A stretch of DNA of 64,000 nucleotides from Micromonospora kangleipakensis (GCF_004217615.1 NZ_SHLD01000001.1:744001-808000), one strand, 5' to 3'; shown: positions 42,685-51,619, counted from the stretch's first letter. Notes: a model not told the origin generated them from the sequence alone. Numbers and translations: made by a program.

Positions 42685-43473
42685 ATGGACGACCGCGGCG
42701 AGGGAGAGGCCGGCGGGCCGGCGGGCGGCGCACCGGTGGCCGTGCCGACCCGCGCCGGACCGGGCGCCGGGACGACCGACATCGAGCTGCTCCGCGCCCA
42801 CGTGGCCGGCGACCGGGACGCCTTCACCGAGCTGTTTCACCGGCACCGGGACCGGCTCTGGGCGGTGGCGCTGCGTACGCTCGGCGACCGGGAGGAGGCC
42901 GCCGACGCCCTCCAGGACGCCCTGCTCTCCGCGCACCGCGCGGCGGCCCGCTTCCGGGGTGACTCCGCGGTGACCACCTGGCTGCACCGGATCGTGGTGA
43001 ACGCCTGCCTGGACCGCATCCGCCGGCGTCAGGCGCACGCCACGGTCCCGCTGCCCGACGGCGTGCACACCGACGGCGAGCCCGGCCGGCACACCGGCGG
43101 GGTCGAGCCGGCCGCTCCGGTCCGGGACCACGACACCGCGCTGGTGGTGCGGCAGGCCCTGGCCGAGCTGCCGGTCGAGCAGCGCGCCGCGCTGATCCTG
43201 GTGGACGTGCAGGGTTATCCGGTGGCCGAGGTGGCCCGCATCCTCGGCGTCGCCGAGGGGACGGTCAAGAGCCGCTGCGCCCGGGGCCGCGCCCGGCTGG
43301 CCACCCGCCTCGGTCACCTGCGGACGGGTGTCGACACCCCGCCGCCGGTGCCGCGCCCGGTTGGCCGGACGGCCGCCGACATGCCGCGCGTCACTGCGGG
43401 GAACCCGCGACCGCCGGAGGGCGTCGAATCGGCGCCGGGATGGTCCCGGACCGCGAACGAGGAGGAGACGTGA
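42685..43473 (+). CDS. sigM: SigM-type ECF RNA polymerase sigma factor
   Basis: 262 residues. Region 2: FTELFHRHRDRLWAVALRTLGDREEAADALQDALLSAHRAA; region 4: LPVEQRAALILVDVQGYPVAEVARILGVAEGTVKSRCARGRARLA. The position between the MurJ-pseudokinase pair and the anti-sigma/trxB/trxA/cwlM set equals that of sigM in mycobacteria. The tail beyond region 4 (about 55 residues) is disordered. ATG 42685 lacks a strong ribosome-binding site; the gene follows the pseudokinase by 43 nt. Confidence 0.88.
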   Translation: MDDRGEGEAGGPAGGAPVAVPTRAGPGAGTTDIELLRAHVAGDRDAFTELFHRHRDRLWAVALRTLGDREEAADALQDALLSAHRAAARFRGDSAVTTWLHRIVVNACLDRIRRRQAHATVPLPDGVHTDGEPGRHTGGVEPAAPVRDHDTALVVRQALAELPVEQRAALILVDVQGYPVAEVARILGVAEGTVKSRCARGRARLATRLGHLRTGVDTPPPVPRPVGRTAADMPRVTAGNPRPPEGVESAPGWSRTANEEET

Positions 43474-44576
43474 CCGCCGGGAAGTTCAGCGAGGTCGACC
43501 ACGACCTGCTCGCCGACTACGTCGGCGGGGCGCTGGACGGCACCCCGGAGCAGGTCAGGGTCGCCCGCCTGATCGCGGAGGACCCGGCGTGGGCCGGGGC
43601 GTACGCCGCGCTGGCGCCGGCGGTGGAGCTGGTCCGGGCCGACCTGGCCGACTGGGCGACCGCTGCCGTACCCGACATGCCACTGGCCGTCGCGGACCGG
43701 ATCGCCGCGGTGCTGGCCGGCGCCGGACCGGCCCCCACGCCGACCGACGCCGCGGAGCTGACCTCCGCCGGCCCGCGCGACGCCGCGGAGCTGGCCTCCC
43801 CCGACGCGCTCGACACCGCCGGGCCGGTGAACGTGCCGACGTCGGCCGCACCGGTCGGCGACGCGGCGCCGGCCGACGGCCGCAGGATCCGGTCGGGCGG
43901 GCATTCCGGCGCCGGGCCGAGCGCCGTCCCGGCGCAAACGCCCGGCCACCGGCACACCGGCCGGGCGGTCCGCCCGGCCGACGGTCCGGGCGGCGGCACC
44001 GGGCCGGGGCGCGGGCCACGGCGCTGGGCCCGGATCGCCGGTCCGGTCGTCCTCGCGGCGGCCTCGGTCGGTGCCGTCGGGCTGGGCCTCAACCAGCTGG
44101 TCGCCACCCGGACCGACACGGCGGTGACGGCCGACCGCGGCGAGAACGCCGGTGCGCCCGGCCCGCTGGCGGCGGAGCCGTTCCGGACGACCGGCCCGCC
44201 GCGTCGCAGCGGCACGGACTACACCCCGGAGCAGTTGTCCGGCGTGAGCCCGCCGAAGGTTCCCCCGGCGGCGGGCAGCAGCGCCCGGGAGACCGGCGCG
44301 GCGGCACCGGAGGACCAGCGGCTCTCCGCCGCCGGCGGGCTCGACCGGCTCAGCGGCCGGGACGCGCTGGACGCCTGCCTGCGGGAGATCACCGCGGAGC
44401 ACGGGGGTGGGGCGGTGGCCGTGGATCTGGTCGACTACGCGTCGTTCCAGGGGCGGCCGGCGCTGGTCGTGACCTTCGTCGACGCGGGCGGCGCCCGCTG
44501 GGCGTGGGTGAGCGGGCCGGAGTGCGGCGTGCCCGGGTCCGGCGCGGACACCCGGTTCCGAACGCGGGTAGGGTGA
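43470..44576 (+). CDS. rsmA: Anti-sigma factor of SigM (RsmA-like)
   Basis: 368 residues. The cytoplasmic head (EVDHDLLADYVGGALDGTPEQVRVARLIAEDPAWAGAYAAL) resembles the anti-sigma head of RsmA/Rv3912, followed by a long Ala/Pro-rich linker, one membrane helix (about 188-212) and an external domain of about 150 residues with LDACLREITAEHGGGAVAVDLVDYASFQGRPALVVTF. No zinc HxxxCxxC motif is seen. GTG 43470 overlaps the sigM stop by 4 nt and has GAGGAGGAG upstream, so translation is coupled. Confidence 0.82.
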   Translation: MTAGKFSEVDHDLLADYVGGALDGTPEQVRVARLIAEDPAWAGAYAALAPAVELVRADLADWATAAVPDMPLAVADRIAAVLAGAGPAPTPTDAAELTSAGPRDAAELASPDALDTAGPVNVPTSAAPVGDAAPADGRRIRSGGHSGAGPSAVPAQTPGHRHTGRAVRPADGPGGGTGPGRGPRRWARIAGPVVLAAASVGAVGLGLNQLVATRTDTAVTADRGENAGAPGPLAAEPFRTTGPPRRSGTDYTPEQLSGVSPPKVPPAAGSSARETGAAAPEDQRLSAAGGLDRLSGRDALDACLREITAEHGGGAVAVDLVDYASFQGRPALVVTFVDAGGARWAWVSGPECGVPGSGADTRFRTRVG

Positions 44577-44634
44577 GTTCGCGGTCATCGGCGGCTGCCG
44601 TTCCACGTGACGTGACCCACCGGATCACCGGTTC

Positions 44635-44663
44635 GGGAATCGCCGCTTCGTACGATGACGTTC
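44635..44663 (+). promoter_or_regulatory. SigH/SigR-like promoter of trxB-trxA
   Basis: GGGAAT at 44635-44640, 18 nt spacing, then CGTTC at 44659-44663 match the actinobacterial disulfide-stress sigma consensus (GGGAAT-N18-GTT). It lies about 105 bp before the trxB start. Which sigma factor reads it, SigM or a SigR-type factor elsewhere, is open. Confidence 0.55.
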
Positions 44664-44769
44664 TGCAAGTCAGGCGCCGACGCCGCTGAGCCGTCGGCAC
44701 TCGGATCGACATCGTCCCGGCGGCAGAGCGGCCGGAACGGATGACGAACACACACATCGGGAGACGGCA

Positions 44770-45723
44770 GTGGACGAGGTCCGCAACCTGATCATCATCG
44801 GCTCCGGGCCGGCCGGTTACACGGCGGCGGTCTATGCCGCGCGCGCCAACCTCAAGCCGCTCGTCATCGAGGGCGTGCAGTCCGGCGGCGCGCTGATGAC
44901 GACCACCGAGGTGGAGAACTTCCCCGGCTTCGCGGACGGCATCCTCGGCCCCGAGCTGATGGACAACATGCGCAAGCAGGCCGAGCGGTTCGGCGCCGAG
45001 TTCCTGACCGACGACGTCACCCGGGTCGAGCTGAAGGACACCGGCGACACCGGCACCGGCGCCACCAGCACCGTCTGGGTGGGCGAGACCGCGTACCGGG
45101 CGAAGGCCGTGATCCTCTCCACCGGCTCCGCCTGGCGTCCGCTGGGCGTGCCGGGCGAGCAGGAGTACCTGGGCCACGGTGTGTCGTCCTGCGCGACCTG
45201 TGACGGCTTCTTCTTCCGCAACCAGCACATCGTCGTGGTCGGCGGTGGTGACTCGGCGATGGAGGAGGCCAGCTTCCTGACCCGGTTCGCGGACTCCGTC
45301 ACCATCATCCACCGCCGCGACTCGTTCCGGGCCAGCAAGATCATGGCCGGCCGGGCGCTCGGCAACGACAAGATCAAGGTCGAGTGGAACTCCACCGTCG
45401 AGGAGATCCTCGGCGAGGACGGCAAGGTCAGCGGGGTCCGGGTCCGCAACGTGCACACCGGCGACATCAAGGTGCTGGACGTGACCGGCGTCTTCGTGGC
45501 GATCGGCCACGACCCGCGCAGTGAGCTCTTCCGCGGGCAGGTGGAACTCGACGACGAGGGATACGTGAAGGTGCAGGCGCCGAGCACCCGGACCAGCATC
45601 CCGGGTGTCTTCGCCGCCGGCGACGTGGTCGACCACACCTACCGGCAGGCGATCACGGCGGCCGGTACGGGCTGCGCCGCGGCCCTGGACGCCGAGCGCT
45701 TCATCGCCACCCTGCAAGGCTGA
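44770..45723 (+). CDS. trxB: Thioredoxin reductase
   Basis: 317 residues, NADPH-dependent flavoenzyme that reduces thioredoxin. FAD site [20 protein letters not shown], redox pair C141-x-x-C144 in [14 protein letters not shown] site [13 protein letters not shown] and the closing [23 protein letters not shown] are all present. GTG 44770 has GGGAGA 6 nt upstream. It is 38 nt before trxA and both are probably one transcript. Confidence 0.97.
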   Translation: MDEVRNLIIIGSGPAGYTAAVYAARANLKPLVIEGVQSGGALMTTTEVENFPGFADGILGPELMDNMRKQAERFGAEFLTDDVTRVELKDTGDTGTGATSTVWVGETAYRAKAVILSTGSAWRPLGVPGEQEYLGHGVSSCATCDGFFFRNQHIVVVGGGDSAMEEASFLTRFADSVTIIHRRDSFRASKIMAGRALGNDKIKVEWNSTVEEILGEDGKVSGVRVRNVHTGDIKVLDVTGVFVAIGHDPRSELFRGQVELDDEGYVKVQAPSTRTSIPGVFAAGDVVDHTYRQAITAAGTGCAAALDAERFIATLQG

Positions 45724-45761
45724 AACATTTTCAGAAACAGTTCCCGGAGGAGGGGTTCATA

Positions 45762-46085
45762 GTGGGAGCAACCAAGGCGGTCACCGACGCGAGCTTCGCT
45801 AGCGACGTGCTGAAGTCCGACAAGCCGGTTCTGGTGGACTTCTGGGCGGAGTGGTGCGGGCCGTGCCGCAAGGTGTCGCCGCTGCTGGAAGAGATCGCGG
45901 GCGAGATGGGTGACCAGGTCACCATCGTCAAGCTCAACATCGACGAGAACCCCGAGACCGCCCGGGCCTACCGGGTGATGTCCGTGCCGACCCTCACCGT
46001 CTTCAAGAACGGCGAGCCGGTGCAGTCCATCGCCGGCGCCAAGCCGAAGGGCGAGCTGGTCAAGCTCATCGAGTCGGCGCTCTGA
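45762..46085 (+). CDS. trxA: Thioredoxin
   Basis: 107 residues with the active site WAEWCGPC (Cys32, Cys35), the cis-proline block YRVMSVPTLTVFKNGEPV and GAKPKGELVKLIESAL. GTG start with GGAGGAGGGG upstream. Confidence 0.97.
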   Translation: MGATKAVTDASFASDVLKSDKPVLVDFWAEWCGPCRKVSPLLEEIAGEMGDQVTIVKLNIDENPETARAYRVMSVPTLTVFKNGEPVQSIAGAKPKGELVKLIESAL

Positions 46086-46104
46086 CCGAACCCCGACCGA
46101 CCGC

Positions 46105-46140
46105 GGAACCCCCGTGCCCGACCCCGGGCCCGGGGGTTCC
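46105..46140 (+). terminator. Terminator hairpin after trxA
   Basis: GGAACCCCCG (46105-46114) pairs with CGGGGGTTCC (46131-46140), with a GC-rich loop that can pair internally, 20 nt after the trxA stop. Confidence 0.65.
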
Positions 46141-46295
46141 CGCTTTCCGTCGACGCCCACCCGTAGCCGCCGCTGACCTGCCCGAACCCGGAGTCGGCCG
46201 GTGACCGGTCACGGTACGCTCCGTAGGCATCCGCAGAGTCTCGCCTCGTGCGACGCGGAGCCGGCCGACCAGCATCCGCGCAGAGGGGGTCGTGC

Positions 46296-47456
46296 GTGCG
46301 TCCGATCCGACCCGGTGACCGGGGACCCGCGGTGACGGAGATCCGTACCGTCCTCACCGGCCTGGAGCTGCTCCCGTCCGGCGGTCACGGCGACGAGTTC
46401 GACGTGGCGACCGAACGCGCCGTCCGGGCGTTCCAGCAGTCCCGCGGCCTGAGCGTGGACGGCCGGGTGGGCACGGAGACCTGGCAGGCGCTGGACGCGG
46501 CCCGCTGGCGGCTCGGCGCCCGCACGCTCTACCACGCCGTGCCGGAGCCGCTGATCGGCGAGGACGTCCGCTCGCTCCAGGAACGCCTCCTGGAGATGGG
46601 GTACGACGTGGGCCGCGCCGACGCCATCTACGGCATCCGCACCTCCCGCGCGGTCGCCCAGTTCCAGCGCGAGATGGGGCTCAAGCCGGACGGCTCCTGC
46701 GGCCCGCACACCATGAACGCGCTGCGCCGCCTCGGCCGGAAGGTGGTCGGCGGGCGCCCGCAGTGGCTGCGCGAGTCGGACGCGATCCGGCAGGCCGGAC
46801 CGACGCTGGTCGGCCGGACCGTGGTTCTCGACCCCGGGCACGGCGGCACCGACCCGGGAATGGTGGTCCCGGACGGCCCGCTGCGCTGGACCGAGGCGGA
46901 CCTCGTCCACGACCTGGCCAGCCGGCTGGAGGGCCGGCTCGCCGCGGCCGGGGTACGGGTGCAGCTCACCCGCGGCCCGGCCCCGGAGACCTGCCTCCCC
47001 GACGCCGACCGGGCGCAGCTCGCGAACTCGCTCGGCGCCGACGTCTTCATCTCGCTGCACACCGACGGCCACGCCAACCCGGCGGCGAACGGGGTGGCGA
47101 CCTACCACTACGGCACCGACAACGGCGTCACCTCGGCCACCGGGGAACGCCTCGCCGGCCTGGTGCAGCGGGAGATCGTGGCCCGGACCGGGCTGCGGGA
47201 CTGCCGTACCCACGCCAAGACGTGGGACCTGCTGCGGCTGACCAGGATGCCGGCGGTACGGGTCGAGGTCGGCTACCTGACCTCCCCGGAGGACCGCAGC
47301 CGGCTGGTCGACCCGCGGTTCCGGGACCGGGTGGTCGAGGCGATCGTCGCCGCGGTGCAGCGGATGTACTTCCCGATCGAGCGGGACGTGCCGACCGGCT
47401 CGATCGACGTGAGCGAGCTGCGCGCCGTGGTGGCCGCCGGCACCCTGGTCGACTGA
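46296..47456 (+). CDS. cwlM: CwlM-like N-acetylmuramoyl-L-alanine amidase family protein
   Basis: 386 residues. Two peptidoglycan-binding domains (about 10-65 and 85-145: AVRAFQQSRGLSVDGRVGTETW; AVAQFQREMGLKPDGSCGPHT) precede an amidase_3 domain (VVLDPGHGGTDPGM, TRGPAPE, VFISLHTDGHANPAANG, VRVEVGYLTSPEDRSRL) with the expected metal ligands His, Glu and His. No signal peptide is seen, as in mycobacterial CwlM, which acts in the cytoplasm to stimulate MurA and bind FhaA/MurJ rather than cut wall. The neighbourhood fits. GTG 46296 follows AGAGGGGG; GTG 46292 is in another frame. Confidence 0.9.
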   Translation: MRPIRPGDRGPAVTEIRTVLTGLELLPSGGHGDEFDVATERAVRAFQQSRGLSVDGRVGTETWQALDAARWRLGARTLYHAVPEPLIGEDVRSLQERLLEMGYDVGRADAIYGIRTSRAVAQFQREMGLKPDGSCGPHTMNALRRLGRKVVGGRPQWLRESDAIRQAGPTLVGRTVVLDPGHGGTDPGMVVPDGPLRWTEADLVHDLASRLEGRLAAAGVRVQLTRGPAPETCLPDADRAQLANSLGADVFISLHTDGHANPAANGVATYHYGTDNGVTSATGERLAGLVQREIVARTGLRDCRTHAKTWDLLRLTRMPAVRVEVGYLTSPEDRSRLVDPRFRDRVVEAIVAAVQRMYFPIERDVPTGSIDVSELRAVVAAGTLVD

Positions 47457-47463
47457 GGCGTCC

Positions 47464-48129
47464 TCAGACGCCGCTGGACCGGGTGGCCGGGGCGGGGCGC
47501 ACCGGGCGCAGCAGGGTCTCCGGGCTCATCGAGCCGAGCAGCTTCTCCAGCGCGTACTCGACGTCGGACTTCCAGCTCAGCGCGGTGCGCAGCTCCAGCC
47601 GCAGCCGCGGGTAGCGCGGATGCGGGCGGACCGTCTTGAAGCCCACCGACAGGAAGAAGTCGGCCGGCGCGACGCAGGCCCGGGTGGGGTCGGCCCCGTC
47701 GCCGAACTTGGCGTCCCCGAACGCCTCGATCGCCTTGATGCCGCGCTTGGTCAGGTCCCGGGCGACGCCCTGGACGAGCATCCGGCCCAGCCCGCCGCCG
47801 GCGAAGGCGGAGACCACGTTGGCGGTAATCAGCAGCGCGGCGTCCGCGGAGACCGGCGAGGTGGGGAAGGCCATCGAGCGCGGGACGTACGCCGGCGGGG
47901 CGTACGTGACGAAGCCGGCGGGCATCCCGTCGACGTACGCGAGCTTGCCGCAGGAACCCCACTCCAGCAGCGTCTGGGAGACCCAGGCCTCCTTCTCCAG
48001 CCCGGGGTCGCCAGCGGCGCACGCCCGGTCGGCGGAGACCGGGTCCAACTCCCAGTAGACGCACTGCCGGCACGGGCGGGGCAGATCCTCCAGCGTGTCG
48101 AGGGTCAGACTGACCAGACGTCGCGACAT
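47464..48129 (-). CDS. GNAT family acetyltransferase (Rv3916c-like)
   Basis: 221 residues. It has PCRQCVYWELDP at the start (two cysteines, three apart), a central ANVVSAFAGGGLGRMLVQGVARDLTKRGIKAIEAFGD GNAT core, and a C-terminal PADFFLSVGFKTVRPHPRYPRLRLEL. A homologue follows cwlM convergently in mycobacteria. Function unknown. I take ATG 48129; TTG 48144 would add five residues. Confidence 0.85.
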   Translation of the reverse strand: MSRRLVSLTLDTLEDLPRPCRQCVYWELDPVSADRACAAGDPGLEKEAWVSQTLLEWGSCGKLAYVDGMPAGFVTYAPPAYVPRSMAFPTSPVSADAALLITANVVSAFAGGGLGRMLVQGVARDLTKRGIKAIEAFGDAKFGDGADPTRACVAPADFFLSVGFKTVRPHPRYPRLRLELRTALSWKSDVEYALEKLLGSMSPETLLRPVRPAPATRSSGV

Positions 48130-48416
48130 CAGCGCACCCCACAACTAGGCTCAGAGGTGAGAACACCGCGGTCCGCCACCGCTTACTGCCCCCGACGAGC
48201 GATCGTACGCCGCTACCCGACCGTACGGGAGGGGACGCGCGAATGCCCCCCGAGCCGGTGCGGCCGGTCCGGGATGTGGACGCAGCCTCATGTCACCACG
48301 CCCGTGCGGGCCGGCACGGACTACCATCGACCAACCGGCCCCGCGCCGCCATGGTCGTCGGCATCGCGGGTACCACACCGGGCGGCAGCCCCGCCGAACC
48401 CGATCGAGGTGATGTC

Positions 48417-49730
48417 ATGACCGGCACGACGCTCGACGACTACACCGACCGGTACGCCCGCCGGGTCCGGGGGATGACCGCCTCCGAGATCCGGGCGCTC
48501 TTCGCGGTGGCCAGCCGGCCGGAGGTCGTCTCGCTCGCCGGTGGGGCCCCCTACATCGCGGCGCTGCCCCTCGACGCGGTCGGTGAGATGCTCGGCCGGC
48601 TCGGCTCGGAACACGGCGCCACCACCCTGCAGTACGGCGTCGGCCAGGGCACGCTGGAGCTGCGCGAGCGGATCTGCGAGGTGATGGCCCTCTCGGGCAT
48701 CGACGCGGCCTGCGGCGCCTCGCCGGAGGACGTGGTGGTGACCGTCGGCGGCCAGCAGGCGCTGGATCTCGTGGCCCGGCTCTTCCTCGACCCGGGTGAT
48801 GTGGTGCTCGCCGAGGGCCCGACCTACGTCGGGGCGCTCGGGGTGTTCCAGGCCGCCCAGGCCCAGGTCGTGCACGTGCCGATGGACGGCGACGGGCTGA
48901 TCCCGGAGGCGCTGGAGGCGGCCATCGCCGACCTGGCCCGGGCCGGGCGGCGGGTGAAGTTCCTCTACACCATCCCGACCTACCAGAACCCGACCGGCGT
49001 GACTCTCAGCGAGGAACGCCGCGAACGGGTGCTCGACATCTGCGAGCGCGCCGGCCTGCTGGTGGTGGAGGACGACCCGTACGGCCAGCTCGGTTTCGAG
49101 GACGAGGCCCCCGCGCCGCTGCGGGCCCGCCGCCGGCACGGGGTCTTCTACCTGAGCACCTTCTCCAAGACCTTCGCCCCCGGCCTGCGGGTGGGGTGGA
49201 TCCTGGCCCCGCACGCGGTCCGCGACAAGCTGGTCATCGCCAGCGAGGCGCAGATCCTCTGCCCCAGCGGGTACGCCCAGGCGGCCGTCTCCACGTACCT
49301 CGGCACGATGCCGTGGCGGGAGCAGCTGAAGGTGTACCGGGAGGTCTACCGGGAGCGCCGCGACGCGATGCTCGACGCGCTGGCGGACCTGATGCCGGCC
49401 GGTACCACCTGGACCACCCCCGGCGGCGGCCTCTTCGTCTGGACGACCCTCCCCGACGGCCTCGACTCGAAGGCGATGATGCCGCGGGCCATCGCCGCCC
49501 GGGTGGCGTACGTGCCCGGCACCGGCTTCTACGCCGACGGCGCGGGCGGCGGCAACATGCGGCTCAACTTCTCCTTTCCGCCGCCGGAGCGGATCCGCGA
49601 GGGCGTCCGCCGGCTGGCCGGTGTGATGGAGCAGGACATCGCCATGCGCCGGGTCTTCGGCACGGTCGGCGGGTCCGGCGTGCGTCGCCGGCAGGGCGGC
49701 TCCGACGCGCCGGGTCCCGACTTGGCATGA
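48417..49730 (+). CDS. PLP-dependent aminotransferase (class I/II, MocR/2-aminoadipate-like)
   Basis: 437 residues without a DNA-binding head. It has YGVGQGTLELRERI, GGQQALDLVARLFLDPGDVV, YTIPTYQNPTGVTLSEERRE, VVEDDPYGQL and the PLP lysine in STFSKTFAPGLRVGWI; GGGLFVWTTLP and GTGFYADGAGG complete it. Related enzymes transaminate 2-aminoadipate, aromatic or branched amino acids; the substrate is unknown. GAGGTGAT lies close to the ATG at 48417. It precedes the D-Ala-D-Ala ligase gene by 7 nt and may supply an amino donor for wall synthesis. Confidence 0.93.
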   Translation: MTGTTLDDYTDRYARRVRGMTASEIRALFAVASRPEVVSLAGGAPYIAALPLDAVGEMLGRLGSEHGATTLQYGVGQGTLELRERICEVMALSGIDAACGASPEDVVVTVGGQQALDLVARLFLDPGDVVLAEGPTYVGALGVFQAAQAQVVHVPMDGDGLIPEALEAAIADLARAGRRVKFLYTIPTYQNPTGVTLSEERRERVLDICERAGLLVVEDDPYGQLGFEDEAPAPLRARRRHGVFYLSTFSKTFAPGLRVGWILAPHAVRDKLVIASEAQILCPSGYAQAAVSTYLGTMPWREQLKVYREVYRERRDAMLDALADLMPAGTTWTTPGGGLFVWTTLPDGLDSKAMMPRAIAARVAYVPGTGFYADGAGGGNMRLNFSFPPPERIREGVRRLAGVMEQDIAMRRVFGTVGGSGVRRRQGGSDAPGPDLA

Positions 49731-49737
49731 TTCCCGC

Positions 49738-50736
49738 ATGGCTGTCACCTCCGCTGCCGGGAATCTCGTGACCGATCCCGCCGTCACCGCCGAACTGCAC
49801 GTCCTGGTGCTCGCCGGTGGGCTCTCCTACGAGCGGGACGTCTCCCTCCGCTCCGGCCGGCGGGTGCTCGACGCGCTGCGGGCCGTCGGCGTGGAGGCCG
49901 AGCTGCGGGACGCCGACGTGGCCCTGCTCCCGGCCCTGGCGGCCGACCCGCCGGACGCGGTGGTGATCGCCCTGCACGGCGCCACCGGCGAGGACGGCTC
50001 GCTGCGGGGCGTGCTCGACCTCTGCGACGTCCCGTACGTCGGCTGTGACGCCCGTGCCTCCCGGCTCGCCTGGGACAAGCCGTCCGCGAAGGCGGTCCTC
50101 CGCGAGGCCGGCATCCCCACCCCGGACTGGGTGGCCCTGCCGCACGACCGCTTCTCGGAGCTGGGCGCGGTGGCGGTGCTGGACCGGATCGCCGACCGGC
50201 TCGGCCTGCCGCTGATGGTCAAGCCCGCGCAGGGCGGCTCCGGCCTGGGCGCCGCGGTGGTCCGAGATGCCGCGTCGCTCCCGGCCGCGATGGTGGGCTG
50301 CTTCGCGTACGACCAGACGGCGCTGGTCGAACGCTACGTGCCCGGCATGGACGTGGCAGTGTCGGTGCTCGACCTCGGCGAGGGCCCGCAGGCGCTCCCC
50401 CCGGTGGAGATCGTTCCCCGGAACGGCGTCTACGACTACGCCGCCCGCTACACCGCCGGCCGGACCACCTGGCACGCCCCGGCCCGGCTCGACCCGGAGG
50501 TGACCGAGCGGGTGGCCGAGGTGGCGCTCGCCGCGCACACCGCCCTCGGCCTGCGTGACCTCTCCCGGGTCGACCTGATCGTCGACGCCTCGGGGCAGCC
50601 GCACGTGCTGGAGGTCAACGTCTCCCCGGGGATGACGGAGACCTCGCTGCTGCCGCTGGCCATCCAGGCGGCCGGCCTGGACTTCGGCCGGGTGCTCGGG
50701 TCGCTGGTGACCCGGGCCGCGGCCCGCCGCCCCTGA
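49738..50736 (+). CDS. ddl: D-alanine-D-alanine ligase family ATP-grasp enzyme
   Basis: 332 residues. Ddl hallmarks are LAGGLSYERDVSL, IALHGATGEDGSLRGVLDLC, WDKPSAKAVLREAGIPTPDW, MVKPAQGGSGLGA, and the C-terminal LEVNVSPGMTETSLLPLAIQAAG, which forms the metal and substrate site. The length is slightly short for Ddl. It lies alone near parB rather than in the mur cluster, so it may be a second ligase. ATG 49738 is the natural start. Confidence 0.85.
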   Translation: MAVTSAAGNLVTDPAVTAELHVLVLAGGLSYERDVSLRSGRRVLDALRAVGVEAELRDADVALLPALAADPPDAVVIALHGATGEDGSLRGVLDLCDVPYVGCDARASRLAWDKPSAKAVLREAGIPTPDWVALPHDRFSELGAVAVLDRIADRLGLPLMVKPAQGGSGLGAAVVRDAASLPAAMVGCFAYDQTALVERYVPGMDVAVSVLDLGEGPQALPPVEIVPRNGVYDYAARYTAGRTTWHAPARLDPEVTERVAEVALAAHTALGLRDLSRVDLIVDASGQPHVLEVNVSPGMTETSLLPLAIQAAGLDFGRVLGSLVTRAAARRP

Positions 50737-50795
50737 CCGCTGGCCTCCCCACGGAGACCTGGCGTCCCGGAGATCCGGTACCGCTCTGACAGCGA

Positions 50796-50824
50796 CCGAC
50801 CCGACTCGCGGCGAGCCGGGTCGG
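50796..50824. terminator. Hairpin between the ligase gene and the HIT-like gene
   Basis: CCGACCCG (50796-50803) pairs with CGGGTCGG (50817-50824), with an inner GACTCGC/GCGAGC extension. It lies between convergent genes ending at 50736 and 50833. Confidence 0.6.
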
Positions 50825-50832
50825 CCCCGGTT

Positions 50833-51606
50833 TCAGCTCGCGTGGGAGCCGCTCTCCGACTTCTCGTCGGCTCCGCTCTCCGACTTCTCGTCGGCTCCGC
50901 TCTTCAGGTCCTCGTCGGTACCGCTCTCCGGCTCCGGGATCTCCTCGGCCGCCTCGATGACGGAGACGGCCTCCTCCTCGCCGGCGGCGGCGTCCGGCGC
51001 CGGCACCGCGGAGAGGCTCGACGGCGCCTGCCACTGGATGCGCGGCGGCTCGGCCAGCGGACGACCGCCGAACTCGGCCAGCCAGGCGGCGACCATGGCG
51101 AGGTTCTCCCGCCACCGCGCCTCGGAGATCGGCGGCAGGATCGAGTCCCAGAGCGAGAGGAACGTGCCGCGCAGCTGGAGCCGCCCGTACGGCCGCGCGA
51201 GGAACCACATGTGCAGGTGCGCCGAGCCGTCGCCCCAGCGGTTCACGTGAACCCGGGCGACGCCGTCGAGGGACCGGATGGCGCGCTCGAGGCGTACGGT
51301 CATCACCCCCAGCTCGGCGGCGAGCAGGTTGGGCAGGTCGCCGAGGTCGAGATGCGACCGCGACTCCAGGATCAGCACCATCGGCAGGCCGGTGGGGCGA
51401 TCCATCGTCCGCACCCGCCACCGCTCGCCCACCCAGATGTAGGCCTCGTCTTGGGCGTTGCAGGCGGTGCATTCCCGATCTTCCTCACCGCGACGGGGAG
51501 GTTCGACCGGGACCGGTTCGTCGAGCTGCTTGACGCGGAGGTCGCCCTCGAAGGGGAAGGAGGGCCACTGGGTGAAGTCCGGAACTGAGGGAGGGGTGTC
51601 CTGCAC
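50833..51606 (-). CDS. HIT-like (histidine triad) protein with acidic repeat tail
   Basis: 257 residues. A zinc-like pair (CTACNAQDEAYIW) leads to a HIT-type domain ending in AHLHMWFLARPYG; the third His of the HxHxH triad is replaced by Trp, so activity is uncertain. The last 35 residues form 8-residue repeats SGADEKSE from a tandem 24-bp DNA repeat. GTG 51606 is preferred because TAGGGT (51614-51619) is 7 nt upstream, although an in-frame ATG lies at 51654. Homologues near parB are common in Micromonosporaceae; the role is unknown. Confidence 0.72.
   Translation of the reverse strand: MQDTPPSVPDFTQWPSFPFEGDLRVKQLDEPVPVEPPRRGEEDRECTACNAQDEAYIWVGERWRVRTMDRPTGLPMVLILESRSHLDLGDLPNLLAAELGVMTVRLERAIRSLDGVARVHVNRWGDGSAHLHMWFLARPYGRLQLRGTFLSLWDSILPPISEARWRENLAMVAAWLAEFGGRPLAEPPRIQWQAPSSLSAVPAPDAAAGEEEAVSVIEAAEEIPEPESGTDEDLKSGADEKSESGADEKSESGSHAS
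50851..50898 (-). repeat. Tandem 24-bp repeat in the HIT-like gene tail
   Basis: 50851-50874 and 50875-50898 are identical, and a more diverged copy follows. They encode the 8-residue unit SGADEKSE. Slippage would change length without a frameshift. Confidence 0.8.
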
Positions 51607-51613
51607 GACGCTG

Positions 51614-51619
51614 ACCCTA
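51614..51619 (-). promoter_or_regulatory. -10 box (TAGGGT) of the leaderless HIT-like gene promoter
   Basis: On the minus strand TAGGGT is 7 nt before GTG 51606. The dyad at 51628-51643 lies just upstream, over the -35 region. Confidence 0.5.
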
